Positions 34,902 through 45,379 of a stretch of DNA of 64,000 bases are shown piece by piece (position 1 is the stretch's first letter; every line of letters starts with the position of its first letter). The position numbers were made by a program, and so were the translations under genes. Source of the DNA: D2472 sp964275585 (lineage in GTDB: Bacteria; Pseudomonadota; Gammaproteobacteria; Magnimaribacterales; D2472); NCBI GenBank assembly GCA_964275585.1, contig CAXYCJ010000011.1:1-64000 (forward strand). Direction: 5' to 3'. A model generated the notes under the pieces. The model was given only the letters and a program-made list of their open reading frames with translations, had not been told where the DNA came from and searched no databases.

Positions 34902-37900
34902 GTAAAAGACTGGATAAAGCTTCTCTTTTATTTTCATAGGCCGCCATATCAATGCTTAATTTATTTTCATCAATAAGTTTAATTTTATTTGAGCTTGTTT
35001 GAATCATTGCTATTAGTTTTCTATACACCTCATCACTGAGAGAGTTATAAAAGGTTAGCAGGGCATTTTCTTTATTGCTATATATTTTCTTAATCCCAAT
35101 GTTATTGGCCAAGATTCTTAACTTCGAGTTTTCAACTAAATTCAATACATCAAGTGAGGGTTTACCACAGCGGTCCATCAGATCGCTTAATATAAGATTA
35201 ATCTCAGTTTCATTGCTAGCATCATTCAAGGCTCTATAGACCTTCAATCTTTCGTTGGCTACAGGCATATACTCGGTAGGAATGAGAGCGCGATCATTGA
35301 AGTTGATTTCTGAATCTAATGCAATTTCTGTTTTAATTCCTTTTAAATCATTCACAGCATTTTTTAGCATAGATAGATACATAGACAAGCCAATTACTTC
35401 TATGTGACCGCTTTGTTTAATACCCAAGAAGTCACCCGCACCTCTAATTTCTAAATCTTCTTGAGCTATAAAATAACCCGAGCCCAGGTCTGAATATCTC
35501 ACCAAGGATTCAAGTTTTGCTTTAGCATTTTTTTTAATATCAAGAATGGGAATAAGTAAGTAGCAATATGATTGACGCAATGACCTGCCAACCCTACCTC
35601 TTAATTGATGTAATTGAGATAGACCAAAGTTTTGAGCATCTAGAACTATAATGGTATTTGCATTTGGTATGTCGAGACCCATCTCAACGATGGTTGTACA
35701 TATCAAAATATCGATAGAATTATTATTAAATGAATCCATGGTTTGAGATATTTCATTTTTATTCAGTTTGCCATGAGCTATGCCAATTTTTGCTGATGGA
35801 TGAAGTTCCTGCATATTATTTTTTAAATTCTCCATCTTTCCAATATTGTTTTGAACTATAAATATTTGTCCACCACGTGAAATTTCTCGATCAATAGAAT
35901 TTTTTATGATCTGATTATTCTGAACATTTAAAAAGGTTTTAACACTTAAGCGCTCTAGTGGTGGGGTGTAAAGGTACGAAAAATCCTTAAGGCCTGAGTA
36001 AACTAGATTTAATGTTCTTGGAATTGGAGTTGCGGACATATATAAGATATGTGTAGTCGTCTGCCTTGATTTAATGATTTCTTTTTGCTTGGTACCAAAC
36101 CTATGTTCTTCATCTATAACCAATAGACCCAGATTAGATAGTTCAATCTCATTATTTAAAAGCGCATGAGTTCCTATAAGGATATCTATTCTTCCAGTTT
36201 TAAAGTCTTCATATAATTTAAGCCTAGCTTTGGGTGCTGTATGTCTAGTTAAGAGAGATATATTGACTGGAAAATTTATAAAACGCTTTGTAAAGCTTTC
36301 TAAATGCTGTTTAGATAAAACAGTACTGGGCGCTAAAATCATTGCTTGTTTTTTTGCTTGTACGCAAACAAAGGCAGCTCGCATGGCAATTTCTGTTTTT
36401 CCGAAACCCACATCCCCACAAATGACTCTGTTCATTGGTTTTATAAGAGAAATATCTTTTAAAACATCGTCAATGCAGCTAACTTGATCCTTAGTTGGAA
36501 TGTAGGGGAAATCACTTATAAATTTTTTGTATTCATCCGGATGACATATCAGCTGATAGGATGAAGAGATGGCTCGCCTTGATTCGATGTCAAGTAATTC
36601 AGCAGCATGGTCTTTGGCCTTTGCTTCAGCTTTGTCCTTTTTTTGCCTCCATTTTGTAGAGGAAAGTGAATCCAGGTGCATATTTTCAACATGTGATACT
36701 TGGTATTTTGAGATGAGATATGCTTGGCGAATCGGTACATATAATAATTCTTTATCCAAGTACTCTATTTGTATAAATTCTTCTTCATTGGTATTAGTTT
36801 TGAGCAAAGTAAGACCTTTGTAAATTCCCACTCCATAATCTACATGAATAACAAACTCATCATCCAGGAAAGGGTTTTGAAATTTAGTGATTAAAGAAGC
36901 TTGAGGTGAAGATTTATGGTGGAAGACCACATCTTGACCTAGATAATTATCTACATTGAAATATGTATACGATTTCTTGGTATCAACTAAAAATCGAGTT
37001 GGTTTATGCAAACAACTAAACATTCCATTTGTTGATGTAAATGGAAATTCAGCTTTTTTGAATTCATATTTTTTATTTAATTTATCTAATTTAGTTTGCT
37101 CAGATGTTGTAACTAACAATGTTTTAATTTCATTGTTTTTGCACTTGGTTATCAATCTTTTTAATTGTTCATCAGATTCAAGGTTTTGATCAAGATCACC
37201 ATTGGATTGATCTCTTTTAATATCATTAGCATTATCAAGATATACATTTAATGAATCCAATAAAAAAAAGTAATCTTCTGGTTTTAGAACTGGTCTTAAT
37301 GCATCTATTGCTTCCTCAGAATACCTTTCAGATACATAAGATGCGTAATTCTGCATGGATTGTTTGAAATTTGGTCCATGCATCAATTTAAACCCATCAA
37401 AATAATCAATTAAATTAGAATTCTTATCTTGCAGCAGAGTCATATATATTTCATAGCCATCGGGCAAAAGGCCTGAAGAAATAGATTGAAAAAGCTCACA
37501 ATATCTTTCATCATATTTCTGGAAGTAATTCCTCCAATTATCTTTAAATCTTTTGATAGAAATATCATCTAATGCAATTTCAGATCCGTGAAATAATTGA
37601 ATAGAGTGAAGCTTTTCTGTCATGGCTTGCGAGTCAACATCAAATCGTCTTATTTCATCAATTTCATCTCCAAAAAAATCTACCCTAATTGGGGTTGAGT
37701 AAAAGGTTGAATAAAGATCCACCACACCGCCTCTAATAGTGAATTGGTTGATAGATTCAACTTTATCAACTCTTTCATACCCCAAAGCCAATAAATTCTC
37801 TCCAAGCTCCTTAATAGTTAATTTATCTCCTGTATTAAATAATTTGCGAGATGTAAAAAATTTCTTAGAAGGGAGCTTTTCAAATAAATTTAAACCACTG

Positions 37901-38169
37901 GTCACAATTATTTTAAAGTGTTCTTTATTAGAATTTAATAACGCAATTCTAGCTTGAATGATTGATTGTGATGTAGAGAAACGATCGTAAGGAAGTATTT
38001 CTCTTTCGGGGTAGTATGAGATTTCAGATTCTAAGAAATATAATTCCAGCTCATGTTTAAGCAATCGGGCATCTTTATCTGAATTACACAAATATAAAAT
38101 CTTATGATTCTGCTTTTTAATAGACTGCGCTAACTCAAAAGCTTCAAAATGATCTTGTTGTTCTCTCAT
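34888..38169 (-). CDS. mfd: Transcription-repair coupling factor
   Basis: DNA translocase that removes stalled RNA polymerase and recruits UvrA. About 1,093 residues. UvrB-like N-domain (LPYDRFSTSQSIIQARIALL, RGGVVDLYSTFY, VDFFGDEIDEIRRFD), RNA-polymerase-interacting domain (DEFVIHVDYGVGIYKGL), Walker A VICGDVGFGKTEIAMRAAF and DEEH box LVIDEEHRFG, motifs TTIVEMGLDIPNANTI and QLHQLRGRVGRS, and a C-terminal UvrA-binding module. I set the start at ATG 38169. ATG 38223 is in frame but would make its start codon overlap the divergent dehydrogenase start in one CATG, and no ribosome site supports either, so the exact start is uncertain. Confidence 0.93.
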   Translation of the reverse strand: MREQQDHFEAFELAQSIKKQNHKILYLCNSDKDARLLKHELELYFLESEISYYPEREILPYDRFSTSQSIIQARIALLNSNKEHFKIIVTSGLNLFEKLPSKKFFTSRKLFNTGDKLTIKELGENLLALGYERVDKVESINQFTIRGGVVDLYSTFYSTPIRVDFFGDEIDEIRRFDVDSQAMTEKLHSIQLFHGSEIALDDISIKRFKDNWRNYFQKYDERYCELFQSISSGLLPDGYEIYMTLLQDKNSNLIDYFDGFKLMHGPNFKQSMQNYASYVSERYSEEAIDALRPVLKPEDYFFLLDSLNVYLDNANDIKRDQSNGDLDQNLESDEQLKRLITKCKNNEIKTLLVTTSEQTKLDKLNKKYEFKKAEFPFTSTNGMFSCLHKPTRFLVDTKKSYTYFNVDNYLGQDVVFHHKSSPQASLITKFQNPFLDDEFVIHVDYGVGIYKGLTLLKTNTNEEEFIQIEYLDKELLYVPIRQAYLISKYQVSHVENMHLDSLSSTKWRQKKDKAEAKAKDHAAELLDIESRRAISSSYQLICHPDEYKKFISDFPYIPTKDQVSCIDDVLKDISLIKPMNRVICGDVGFGKTEIAMRAAFVCVQAKKQAMILAPSTVLSKQHLESFTKRFINFPVNISLLTRHTAPKARLKLYEDFKTGRIDILIGTHALLNNEIELSNLGLLVIDEEHRFGTKQKEIIKSRQTTTHILYMSATPIPRTLNLVYSGLKDFSYLYTPPLERLSVKTFLNVQNNQIIKNSIDREISRGGQIFIVQNNIGKMENLKNNMQELHPSAKIGIAHGKLNKNEISQTMDSFNNNSIDILICTTIVEMGLDIPNANTIIVLDAQNFGLSQLHQLRGRVGRSLRQSYCYLLIPILDIKKNAKAKLESLVRYSDLGSGYFIAQEDLEIRGAGDFLGIKQSGHIEVIGLSMYLSMLKNAVNDLKGIKTEIALDSEINFNDRALIPTEYMPVANERLKVYRALNDASNETEINLILSDLMDRCGKPSLDVLNLVENSKLRILANNIGIKKIYSNKENALLTFYNSLSDEVYRKLIAMIQTSSNKIKLIDENKLSIDMAAYENKREALSSLLHELS

Positions 38170-38221
38170 GTCGTGAAGTATAATTTTGCCAAAGAATTTA
38201 CTCAAAAACAGGAACACTAAC

Positions 38222-39391
38222 ATGGATATAAGTTTTTCAGAACAAGATCTGCAATTTCAAGAAGAAATTAGAGCCGGTATTGCAAGCGACTTCCCCGCGC
38301 ATGTAAGAGAGAAACAAGAGAAGGGCTCTTCATTGTCAAAATCTGACATCATTGATTTCCACAAATTTATCTATGAAAAAGGGTGGATGGCATATAACTG
38401 GCCTGTTGAGTACGGCGGTACTGGATGGTCACCTGTTCAAATTTATCTATTCTTAAATGAACTAGCATTAGCTAAATGTCCAAATATTTTACCATTTGGT
38501 TTAAGCATGGTGGGTCCAGTGATTTATACATTTGGCAATCAAGAGCAAAAAGATCGTTTTCTACCTGATATTCTTCAGTTTAATACATGGTGGTGCCAGG
38601 GTTATTCAGAGCCAGGCTCCGGCTCAGATTTAGCTTCGCTTAAAACAAAAGCTGTTTTAGATGGAGATCATTACGTAGTCAACGGTTCAAAAACCTGGAC
38701 TACTCTAGCTCAAAATGCTGATTGGATCTTTTGCTTGGTCCGAACTGAAACAACACAAAAAAAACAAGAAGGTATTTCATTTTTACTGATAGATATGAAA
38801 ACCCCAGGCATTGAAGTAAAACCTATTATTACCATTGATGGTGATCACGAAGTGAACTCAGTATTCTTTACTGATGTAAAAGTACCTGCAGATCAACTGA
38901 TAGGTGAAGAAGGCAAGGGGTGGACTTATGCAAAATTCCTCCTTGCTCACGAAAGATTTGGAATTGCAGCTGTTCCAGCAGGTAAAGTGCAATTAAATGA
39001 ATTAAAAGAAATAACAGCTCAATACAATGATGTAGATTTAAATAAAAAGATTGCTGAGTTAGAAATTGATTTAATGGCTCTTGAATTTACCGAGATGAGA
39101 TCATTAGCTGCTATTGCTGATGGTGGTCACCCTGGTGCCGAATCATCTATCTTAAAAATTCGTGGTACTGAAATTCAACAAAGACTCACCGAGCTATTTG
39201 TAGAAGCGGCAGGTCAGTATATTCTTCCTTACGAGGGCCCTGATGGATTTGACTCCAATATGACGCCGGCTGGACCAGACTATGCAAGTGCATCCGTTGC
39301 TCAATACCTAAACTATAGAAAGACTTCGATCTACGGTGGCAGCAATGAGATTCAGAAAAATATTATAGCCAAAGCGATACTAGGAGTATAA
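38222..39391 (+). CDS. Acyl-CoA dehydrogenase, long (alpha-type) subunit of a second pair
   Basis: 389 residues from ATG 38222, supported by AGGA at 38210-38213. Contains WCQGYSEPGSGSDLASLKTK, TWTTLAQNADWIFCLVRT and VKVPADQLIGEEGKGW, with C-terminus YRKTSIYGGSNEIQKNII. Position of the usual catalytic Glu holds Gly (YGGSNEIQ), as in the 22.5 kb homologue. Partnered with a shorter dehydrogenase two bases downstream. The two pairs are clearly related and probably form heterotetramers with different substrates; electrons would go to the ETF encoded at 19.7 kb. Confidence 0.83.
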   Translation: MDISFSEQDLQFQEEIRAGIASDFPAHVREKQEKGSSLSKSDIIDFHKFIYEKGWMAYNWPVEYGGTGWSPVQIYLFLNELALAKCPNILPFGLSMVGPVIYTFGNQEQKDRFLPDILQFNTWWCQGYSEPGSGSDLASLKTKAVLDGDHYVVNGSKTWTTLAQNADWIFCLVRTETTQKKQEGISFLLIDMKTPGIEVKPIITIDGDHEVNSVFFTDVKVPADQLIGEEGKGWTYAKFLLAHERFGIAAVPAGKVQLNELKEITAQYNDVDLNKKIAELEIDLMALEFTEMRSLAAIADGGHPGAESSILKIRGTEIQQRLTELFVEAAGQYILPYEGPDGFDSNMTPAGPDYASASVAQYLNYRKTSIYGGSNEIQKNIIAKAILGV

Positions 39392-39393
39392 AG

Positions 39394-40501
39394 ATGAACT
39401 TACATTATTCTGATGAACAAAATATGCTTAGAGACCAAGTTATTAAGTTTTGTGAATCAAGTTATGACTTTATTGATCGCGAAAAAATTCTAATTTCTGA
39501 AACAGGATACAGCTCAGATCACTGGAAACAATTTGCTGAGCTCGGCTGGCTTGCAATTCCTTTTAAGGAAGATAACGGTGGTTTTAATTTTGGCCCAATA
39601 GAGTTAACTGTTCTATTTGAAGAATTTGGTAAGGCTTTAGTTGTGGAACCTTATCTAAGTTCTGTTGTTATGAGCGGAACTATACTTGAGGGTTCAAGCC
39701 ACCCTGAAAAAGTCTCAATTATCCAGACTATTATTTCCGGTGAACATCAAGTAGCAGTTGCCTATGCCGAAGCTAATATAGGTTACAACTTCTTAGATTG
39801 TGTCACATCCATTACAAATGAATCTGATAGCTTGATTTTGAATGGCTCCAAGTCTCTAGTTTTAAATGCTGCAAACTCAGATCAATTCATTGTACTGGCA
39901 AAGCATAATGATGAAGCTAGTACTAGTAATGCTAGATAAATCAGCCGAAGGCCTATCAACCCAAAGTTTTAAAACGCTAGATGGCCAGACTTGTGGCGAA
40001 CTTACATTTGAAAATATTATATTACCCGAAGATTCAATTCTTGCTTCAGGCAAGGATGCCGAAGCATTATTTAATAAGATGTTGGATGTATCAATCCTCT
40101 GCATTAGCGCTGAGGCTGTTGGAGCAATGACTAGCGCTTATCAAAAAACTGTTCAGTACACCAAAGAAAGAGAGCAATTTGCACAGCCTATTAGTAACTT
40201 TCAAGTTCTTCAACATAGAATGGTTGATATGTTTATTGAAACAGAAATAACTAAGTCATTATTGATTAAGGCTACATTACAGCTAGACTCTAATGACGCA
40301 GAAACCTCTAAAACAATTTCTGCTCTTAAAGTGCAAGTTGGTAAAGCTGGTAAATATATTGGCCAGCAAGCCGTTCAATTGCATGGTGGCATGGGTGTCA
40401 GTAACGAGATGTCTATTGGCCACTATCTAAAGCGTTTCACAGTCATAGATTCGATGTTTGGAAATACACAACATCATATTAATAAATACCTTACACTTTA
40501 A
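39394..40501 (+). pseudogene. Acyl-CoA dehydrogenase, short (beta-type) subunit, broken by one frame break
   Basis: Two overlapping frames form one dehydrogenase of about 368 residues. The first runs from ATG 39394 to TAA 39937-39939 with ELGWLAIPFKEDNGGFN; the second carries TLDGQTCGELTFENIILPED, KEREQFAQPISNFQVLQHRM and VQLHGGMGVSNEMSIGHYLK, ending at TTA-ending stop 40499-40501. The switch falls near 39915-39930, in GCTAGTACTAGTAATG, a doubled CTAGTA. Removing one base joins DEAS to LVMLDKSAEG. It is not a homopolymer. The product would otherwise pair with the alpha-type gene just upstream. Sequencing error or recent mutation cannot be told apart. Confidence 0.75.
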
Positions 40502-40511
40502 TTAAAGACCC

Positions 40512-42008
40512 ATGAGCGACTTAACTAAAAATCCCGACCTTAGATCAAGAGAGAAGGTAGACGATTACTTCGGAGACTGGAAGTGGAGAGAAGGCTTGTC
40601 AGAGCTCATGGTACCCATTGTTGGTCGTTTGTACCGTCACGGTGTTCACATAATGGTTTATGGCCAATCCCTAGTTAACGCGTCTCCAATTGAGATAATG
40701 AAAGCTCATAGATTTGTTCGCCAAATCGAGGGTAATGAGCTTAGTGAGCTAGAAACCTTTCCTTTGCTTGATAGATTAAGCTCTATGGATTTACCAGATT
40801 GTGAAATTGATCTAGGCGAGCTGACTATGCGCTGCCCATTTTTTGATGACCTTCCAGAAAACCCTGACACCATAGACCAATACCTCATTGACCAACTAGA
40901 TCTCACGGGTATTACCTCAAAAAGACCCAGTGAACCCAAAGATATAGTTTTGTATGGTTTTGGTCGCATTGGAAGATTATTAGCAAGGATGCTTGTTCAA
41001 ACTACTGGGCCAGGAAATTACTTTCGTTTACGGGCTGTTGTTGTAAGGAAAGGAAGTGACAATGACTTAGTTAAGCGAGCAAGTCTACTTAGAAGAGACT
41101 CAGTGCATGGAAGGTTCATAGGCACAATTAGAGTTGATTTAGAGAATGAGCTCTTAGTTGTAAACGGCAACCCTGTAAAATTTATATATGCGGCTAGTCC
41201 CTCCGAAGTTGAATATCAGAAATTTGGAATAAACAATCCGATTGTCATAGATAATACTGGTATCTGGAGAGATGAACAGACTCTCTCCAAGCATATTGAT
41301 TGCGGAGCTTCCAATGTAATTTTAACTGCGCCTGCTAAGGGTGATATACGAAATATTGTTTTTGGGGTCAACGATGAGGCATTAACCCAATCAGATAGAA
41401 TTATTTCAGCTGCTTCATGCACAACCAATGCAATAGTTCCTGTATTGAAAATAATCAGTGATAATTTTGGAATTGAGAACGGTCACATTGAAACAGTCCA
41501 TTCATATACAAATGACCAAAACCTCATTGATAATTATCATACTGGAGATAGGAGAGGTCGAAGCGCTCCTCTGAATATGGTCATTACATCAACAGGAGCA
41601 GTTAAAGCTGTTGCAAAAGCTATTCCTGAGTTAAAAGATAAGTTAACTGGTAATGCAATCAGAGTGCCCACCCCCAATGTCAGTCTTGCAGTTCTGGTTT
41701 TAAATTTACAAAATAAAGTTAATAAAGATGGCTTAAATCAATTTTTGAAAACTTCAGCTTTTACTAGCAAATATAGAGAAATTATTGGATACACAAACTC
41801 GCCCGAAGCAGTTTCAACTGATTTCTACTCTAGTCCTTTTGCAACAATTATTGATTCCCAAGCAACCATTGCTGAAGGCAATCAAGTGACTCTATATTGT
41901 TGGTATGACAATGAGTATGGCTATTCTAAACAAGTTCTAAATTTGACTAAAAAAGTGGCTTCTATACAGCTCCCAAGATTTCCATTAGCAATTGATGATT
42001 CAGTATAG
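40512..42008 (+). CDS. gap: Glyceraldehyde-3-phosphate dehydrogenase, long N-extended form
   Basis: 498 residues, about 130 more than classical GAPDH. The extension (residues 1-130, opening NPDLRSREKVDDYFGDWKWR) is rich in charged residues and is shared by a known long bacterial form found in Pseudomonas beside mfd and the nqr genes. The core shows nucleotide motif LYGFGRIGRLLARML, catalytic Cys in SAASCTTNAIVPVLK, HSYTNDQNLIDNYH and WYDNEYGYSKQVLN. It oxidises glyceraldehyde-3-phosphate (or runs the reverse reaction in gluconeogenesis). Placed ten bases after the broken dehydrogenase and 53 bases before nqrA. Confidence 0.88.
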   Translation: MSDLTKNPDLRSREKVDDYFGDWKWREGLSELMVPIVGRLYRHGVHIMVYGQSLVNASPIEIMKAHRFVRQIEGNELSELETFPLLDRLSSMDLPDCEIDLGELTMRCPFFDDLPENPDTIDQYLIDQLDLTGITSKRPSEPKDIVLYGFGRIGRLLARMLVQTTGPGNYFRLRAVVVRKGSDNDLVKRASLLRRDSVHGRFIGTIRVDLENELLVVNGNPVKFIYAASPSEVEYQKFGINNPIVIDNTGIWRDEQTLSKHIDCGASNVILTAPAKGDIRNIVFGVNDEALTQSDRIISAASCTTNAIVPVLKIISDNFGIENGHIETVHSYTNDQNLIDNYHTGDRRGRSAPLNMVITSTGAVKAVAKAIPELKDKLTGNAIRVPTPNVSLAVLVLNLQNKVNKDGLNQFLKTSAFTSKYREIIGYTNSPEAVSTDFYSSPFATIIDSQATIAEGNQVTLYCWYDNEYGYSKQVLNLTKKVASIQLPRFPLAIDDSV

Positions 42009-42061
42009 AAACGACTGATCTTTACCTTTATAATTCACACATCTTTTACTGAAGGGTAGGC

Positions 42062-43381
42062 GTGATTAAAACCAAACAAGGACTTGATTTACCAATCTCC
42101 GGAGCTCCTAGCTCGGACATCGACTCCTCAACTACAATTAACACAATTGCTTTATTAGGCCCGGATTATGTGGGGCTTAAACCAACCATGCTGGTTAAAG
42201 AAGGAGATACTGTTGCAAGCGGTCAAAAACTCTTTGAAGATAAAAAAAATCCAGGTATTTTTATCACAGCACCATCCTCTGGAACTGTTCAGTCAATTAA
42301 CCGAGGTGAAAAGAGGCGCTTTCTATCCTTAATTATTGAAGTAGATGACTCAATAGATTCGCAAACATTCAGTCCTTCTGATTACGACTCTCCTTTGAGT
42401 TTTTTAGCAGATTCAGGCTCACTTTCTTATTTTAAAACTCGTCCATACAATAGAATTCCAGGCATCAATGATTTACCAGACGCAATTTTCGTCAATGCAT
42501 GTGATACCAATCCTTTGGCTATTGACCCTCATAGCTTGATTCAAAAAGAACAAGAATTATTTAATACAGGCTTGAGCTTCATCTCTTCAATCAGCCCTAA
42601 TTCAAAAACCTTCTGTGCTTTCCAGAATAGCGATTTTGATCAGTCAGTTTCAGGCATCAGCTACAATCAATTTAATGGCCCGCATCCATCTGGTTTGGTT
42701 GGAACGCACATTCATTTTCTATACCCAGTTGGTCAAAATAGGACTGTTTGGACTATTTCTTGGCAAGAGGTTATTTCTATAGGCTATCTTATTAAAAATA
42801 ATAAATTACGATCTAACAAATTTGTTGCTCTAGGTGGTCCGAATGTTCATGAGCCCAAAGTATTAAATGTTCGATATGGATCTAATATCTCAGAATTGAC
42901 AGCTGGGACTATTAAAGAACCCTCAAGAAAAATATCTGGCTCAATATTAAATGGAAGAACAGCAGAAAGTGTTATGAACTATTTAGGTGCATACGACAAT
43001 CAAGTGTCTGTGGTACCCGATGAAGTAAATGACATTCTTTTTAACTGGGCCATGCCAGGATTAAAGCTTCATTCGAAACTTCCTGCTTTCATATCTTCTT
43101 GGTTCAAACCTAAAAAATTTATTTTTAATGTTTCCATGAATGGCGGCGATAGGGCCATTGTTCCGATTCCTTCATATCAACAAGTCATGCCTTTAAATAT
43201 ATTGACAACCCAACTTCTAAAGAGTCTTGTTACTTTTGATATTGAGCTCGCTGAGAAACTTGGAGCTTTAGAGTTGGCACCCGAGGACCTAGGCTTAGTG
43301 AGTTATGTTTGCCCTAGTAAATATGACTATCAATCAATCCTGGATAACAATCTTGAGAAAATGTTCGAGGAATTTAAATGA
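42062..43381 (+). CDS. nqrA: Na+-translocating NADH:quinone reductase subunit A
   Basis: Subunit A of the six-subunit pump that oxidises NADH, reduces ubiquinone and exports Na+. 439 residues with the NqrA opening IKTKQGLDLPISGAPS and VKEGDTVASGQKLFEDKK, a lipoyl-like domain. GTG 42062 is the start, supported by AAGGGTAGG at 42052-42060 just before. A TATAAT at 42029-42034 upstream might be an internal promoter, but its -35 is weak. Overlaps nqrB by four bases. Confidence 0.95.
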   Translation: MIKTKQGLDLPISGAPSSDIDSSTTINTIALLGPDYVGLKPTMLVKEGDTVASGQKLFEDKKNPGIFITAPSSGTVQSINRGEKRRFLSLIIEVDDSIDSQTFSPSDYDSPLSFLADSGSLSYFKTRPYNRIPGINDLPDAIFVNACDTNPLAIDPHSLIQKEQELFNTGLSFISSISPNSKTFCAFQNSDFDQSVSGISYNQFNGPHPSGLVGTHIHFLYPVGQNRTVWTISWQEVISIGYLIKNNKLRSNKFVALGGPNVHEPKVLNVRYGSNISELTAGTIKEPSRKISGSILNGRTAESVMNYLGAYDNQVSVVPDEVNDILFNWAMPGLKLHSKLPAFISSWFKPKKFIFNVSMNGGDRAIVPIPSYQQVMPLNILTTQLLKSLVTFDIELAEKLGALELAPEDLGLVSYVCPSKYDYQSILDNNLEKMFEEFK

Positions 43382-44613
43382 AAACTTGGCTTCGATCTAT
43401 TAATAATAAGATCAAACCTAACTTTATGCCAGGTGGCTCAAAGGTAAAATGGTTTCCTGTTTACGATGCTATAGAAAATTTTATATTTTCTTCTACCAAC
43501 AAAACTACAAACCCTATTCATGTTAGAGATGCCATTGATATCCAACGAATTATGGTAACCGTTTGGTTGGCTGCCTTCCCAGCTATGTTTTTTGGAATGT
43601 ATAACATTGGCAATCAAACTCTAGAGTATTTGAGTTGGATTGGTAGCACCAATTCGAATGATTGGCATCACATTATTATTAATTTAGTTGGTTACTCTCA
43701 AGACAGTTTTATTAGCAAGATGTGGATTGGGGCTGTTTATTTTATCCCTATTTACGCAGTGACTTTTGCTGTAGGGTTACTTTGGGAAATCTTATTTGCA
43801 GTAGTTCGAAAGCATGAAATCAATGAAGGTTTATTTGTATCATCAATTCTCTTCGCGCTTACTTGTCCTCCTGATTTACCTTTATGGCAAGCAGCCATGG
43901 GTATTACATTTGGAATAGTTATTGGTAAAGAAGTATTTGGCGGCACAGGAAAAAATTTCCTTAATCCTGCATTGACTGGTAGAGCCTTTCTTTATTTTGC
44001 TTATCCATCTCAGCTCTCAGGAGATAAGGTCTGGATAGCTGGACTTTCAGATAATGGTATTACACCAGAAGGTTTCAGTGGAGCAACGCCACTGGGATAT
44101 GCTGCAGAAGATGGATTAACTGGATTAACTGATAATTTCTTATGGTTTGATGCATTCTTAGGTCATATTCCTGGATCTGTCGGAGAAACATCAATAATTG
44201 CAATTGGTATAGCAGCCGTCATTCTTTTGGTTACTAAGGTTGCTTCGTATAGAATAATACTGGGCACAATTTTTGGCATGATGGTAATGAGCTCCATTCT
44301 TAATATTATTGGTTCTGATACGAATCCAATGTTCCAAGTTCCTTGGTATTGGCATTTTGTCATTGGTAGTTTTGCTTTTGGCTTAGTTTTCATGGCTACT
44401 GAGCCAGTTTCAGGTTCGGGTACAGATGCCGGTCGCTGGATTTATGGTGGCTTGATTGGAGTCACGGTTGTTTTAATTAGAGTTGTTAATCCAGCCTTTC
44501 CCGAGGGGATGATGCTTGCTATCTTATTTGCTAATCTTTTTGCTCCAGTGATTGACCATGTGGTTGTTTCTCGCAATATTGCAAAACGTAAAAGGGCTCT
44601 TTCATATGAATGA
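43378..44613 (+). CDS. nqrB: Na+-translocating NADH:quinone reductase subunit B
   Basis: 411-residue integral membrane subunit that carries a covalent FMN and riboflavin and forms much of the Na+ path. The FMN-attachment Thr is T237 in the motif GFSGATPLGYA. Membrane segments and conserved PALTGRAFLYFAYPSQLSGD and EPVSGSGTDAGRWIYG are evident. Coupled to nqrA and overlaps nqrC by eight bases. Its flavinylation depends on the ApbE encoded later in the operon. Confidence 0.96.
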   Translation: MKTWLRSINNKIKPNFMPGGSKVKWFPVYDAIENFIFSSTNKTTNPIHVRDAIDIQRIMVTVWLAAFPAMFFGMYNIGNQTLEYLSWIGSTNSNDWHHIIINLVGYSQDSFISKMWIGAVYFIPIYAVTFAVGLLWEILFAVVRKHEINEGLFVSSILFALTCPPDLPLWQAAMGITFGIVIGKEVFGGTGKNFLNPALTGRAFLYFAYPSQLSGDKVWIAGLSDNGITPEGFSGATPLGYAAEDGLTGLTDNFLWFDAFLGHIPGSVGETSIIAIGIAAVILLVTKVASYRIILGTIFGMMVMSSILNIIGSDTNPMFQVPWYWHFVIGSFAFGLVFMATEPVSGSGTDAGRWIYGGLIGVTVVLIRVVNPAFPEGMMLAILFANLFAPVIDHVVVSRNIAKRKRALSYE

Positions 44614-45379
44614 TTCGATACTAAAAACATTAACGGTGTCTTTTGCTGTTTGCCTATTCTGCTCGTTAATAGTTTCTTTCGCTGCTGTGAGCTTAAGAGA
44701 TGCTCAAAATCTCAATAAATTGAATGATCAAAAAATGAAGATTTTAAAGACAGCGGCTATTTATGACCCGACTGAATTGATAGAAAATCAATTTACTCGA
44801 TTAACTCCCAAATTTGTGGATTTCAGTAACGGTCTTTTATTAGATGAGTTTGATGGCTTGGATTTGGAAACTTATGACCCTGTATATTTTTCAAAACAAG
44901 CTGGCTTCTCTACTCCCATTCCTGCAGATCTGGATATTGCAGTTGTTAAAAATAAGGAAAAGCTAGGAAAGATATACCTACTTAAGGACGAAAATAACGA
45001 ACTTGAAAAGATTATTTTACCTATTCGAGGTTATGGTCTCTGGGGAACGTTATTTGGGTACATTGCAATTGATAAAGATTTAAACACTATTAGAGGGCTT
45101 GAGTTCTACGAGCACAAAGAAACTCCAGGCCTGGGTGGTGAGGTGGATAATCCTAAATGGAAAGCTCTATGGAATGGAAAAAAGATATACAAAGACGGAG
45201 AAATTAAAATTACTGTTATCAAGGGTAAAGTTGATCTATCAAATAAAATGTCTGATTACCAGGTCGATGGTCTTTCAGGGGCAACTCTAACCAGTCGCGG
45301 TGTTACTAACATGCTGGCCTTCTGGTTTAGTGAGAGCGGTTACCGCGAAATTCTAACTAAAATAAATTATGACAGTTAA
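44606..45379 (+). CDS. nqrC: Na+-translocating NADH:quinone reductase subunit C
   Basis: About 257 residues. One membrane span near the N-terminus and a periplasmic FMN domain; the flavin-attachment site is SGATLTSRG with Thr229. Also seen: GLWGTLFGYIAID and EHKETPGLGGEVDNPKW. ATG 44606 overlaps the nqrB stop and gives the family N-terminus MNDSILKTLTVSF; a longer frame from 44552 lies within nqrB and is rejected. Passes electrons between the 2Fe-2S cluster side and NqrB. Confidence 0.95.
   Translation: MNDSILKTLTVSFAVCLFCSLIVSFAAVSLRDAQNLNKLNDQKMKILKTAAIYDPTELIENQFTRLTPKFVDFSNGLLLDEFDGLDLETYDPVYFSKQAGFSTPIPADLDIAVVKNKEKLGKIYLLKDENNELEKIILPIRGYGLWGTLFGYIAIDKDLNTIRGLEFYEHKETPGLGGEVDNPKWKALWNGKKIYKDGEIKITVIKGKVDLSNKMSDYQVDGLSGATLTSRGVTNMLAFWFSESGYREILTKINYDS

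Noticed and set aside
39880..39960. Programmed frameshift in the acyl-CoA dehydrogenase
   Set aside because: No slippery heptamer, downstream pseudoknot or internal Shine-Dalgarno was seen, and this family is not known to use one.
44552..44605. Longer start for nqrC
   Set aside because: The extra residues lie entirely inside nqrB and remove the normal N-terminus; ATG 44606 fits the family.
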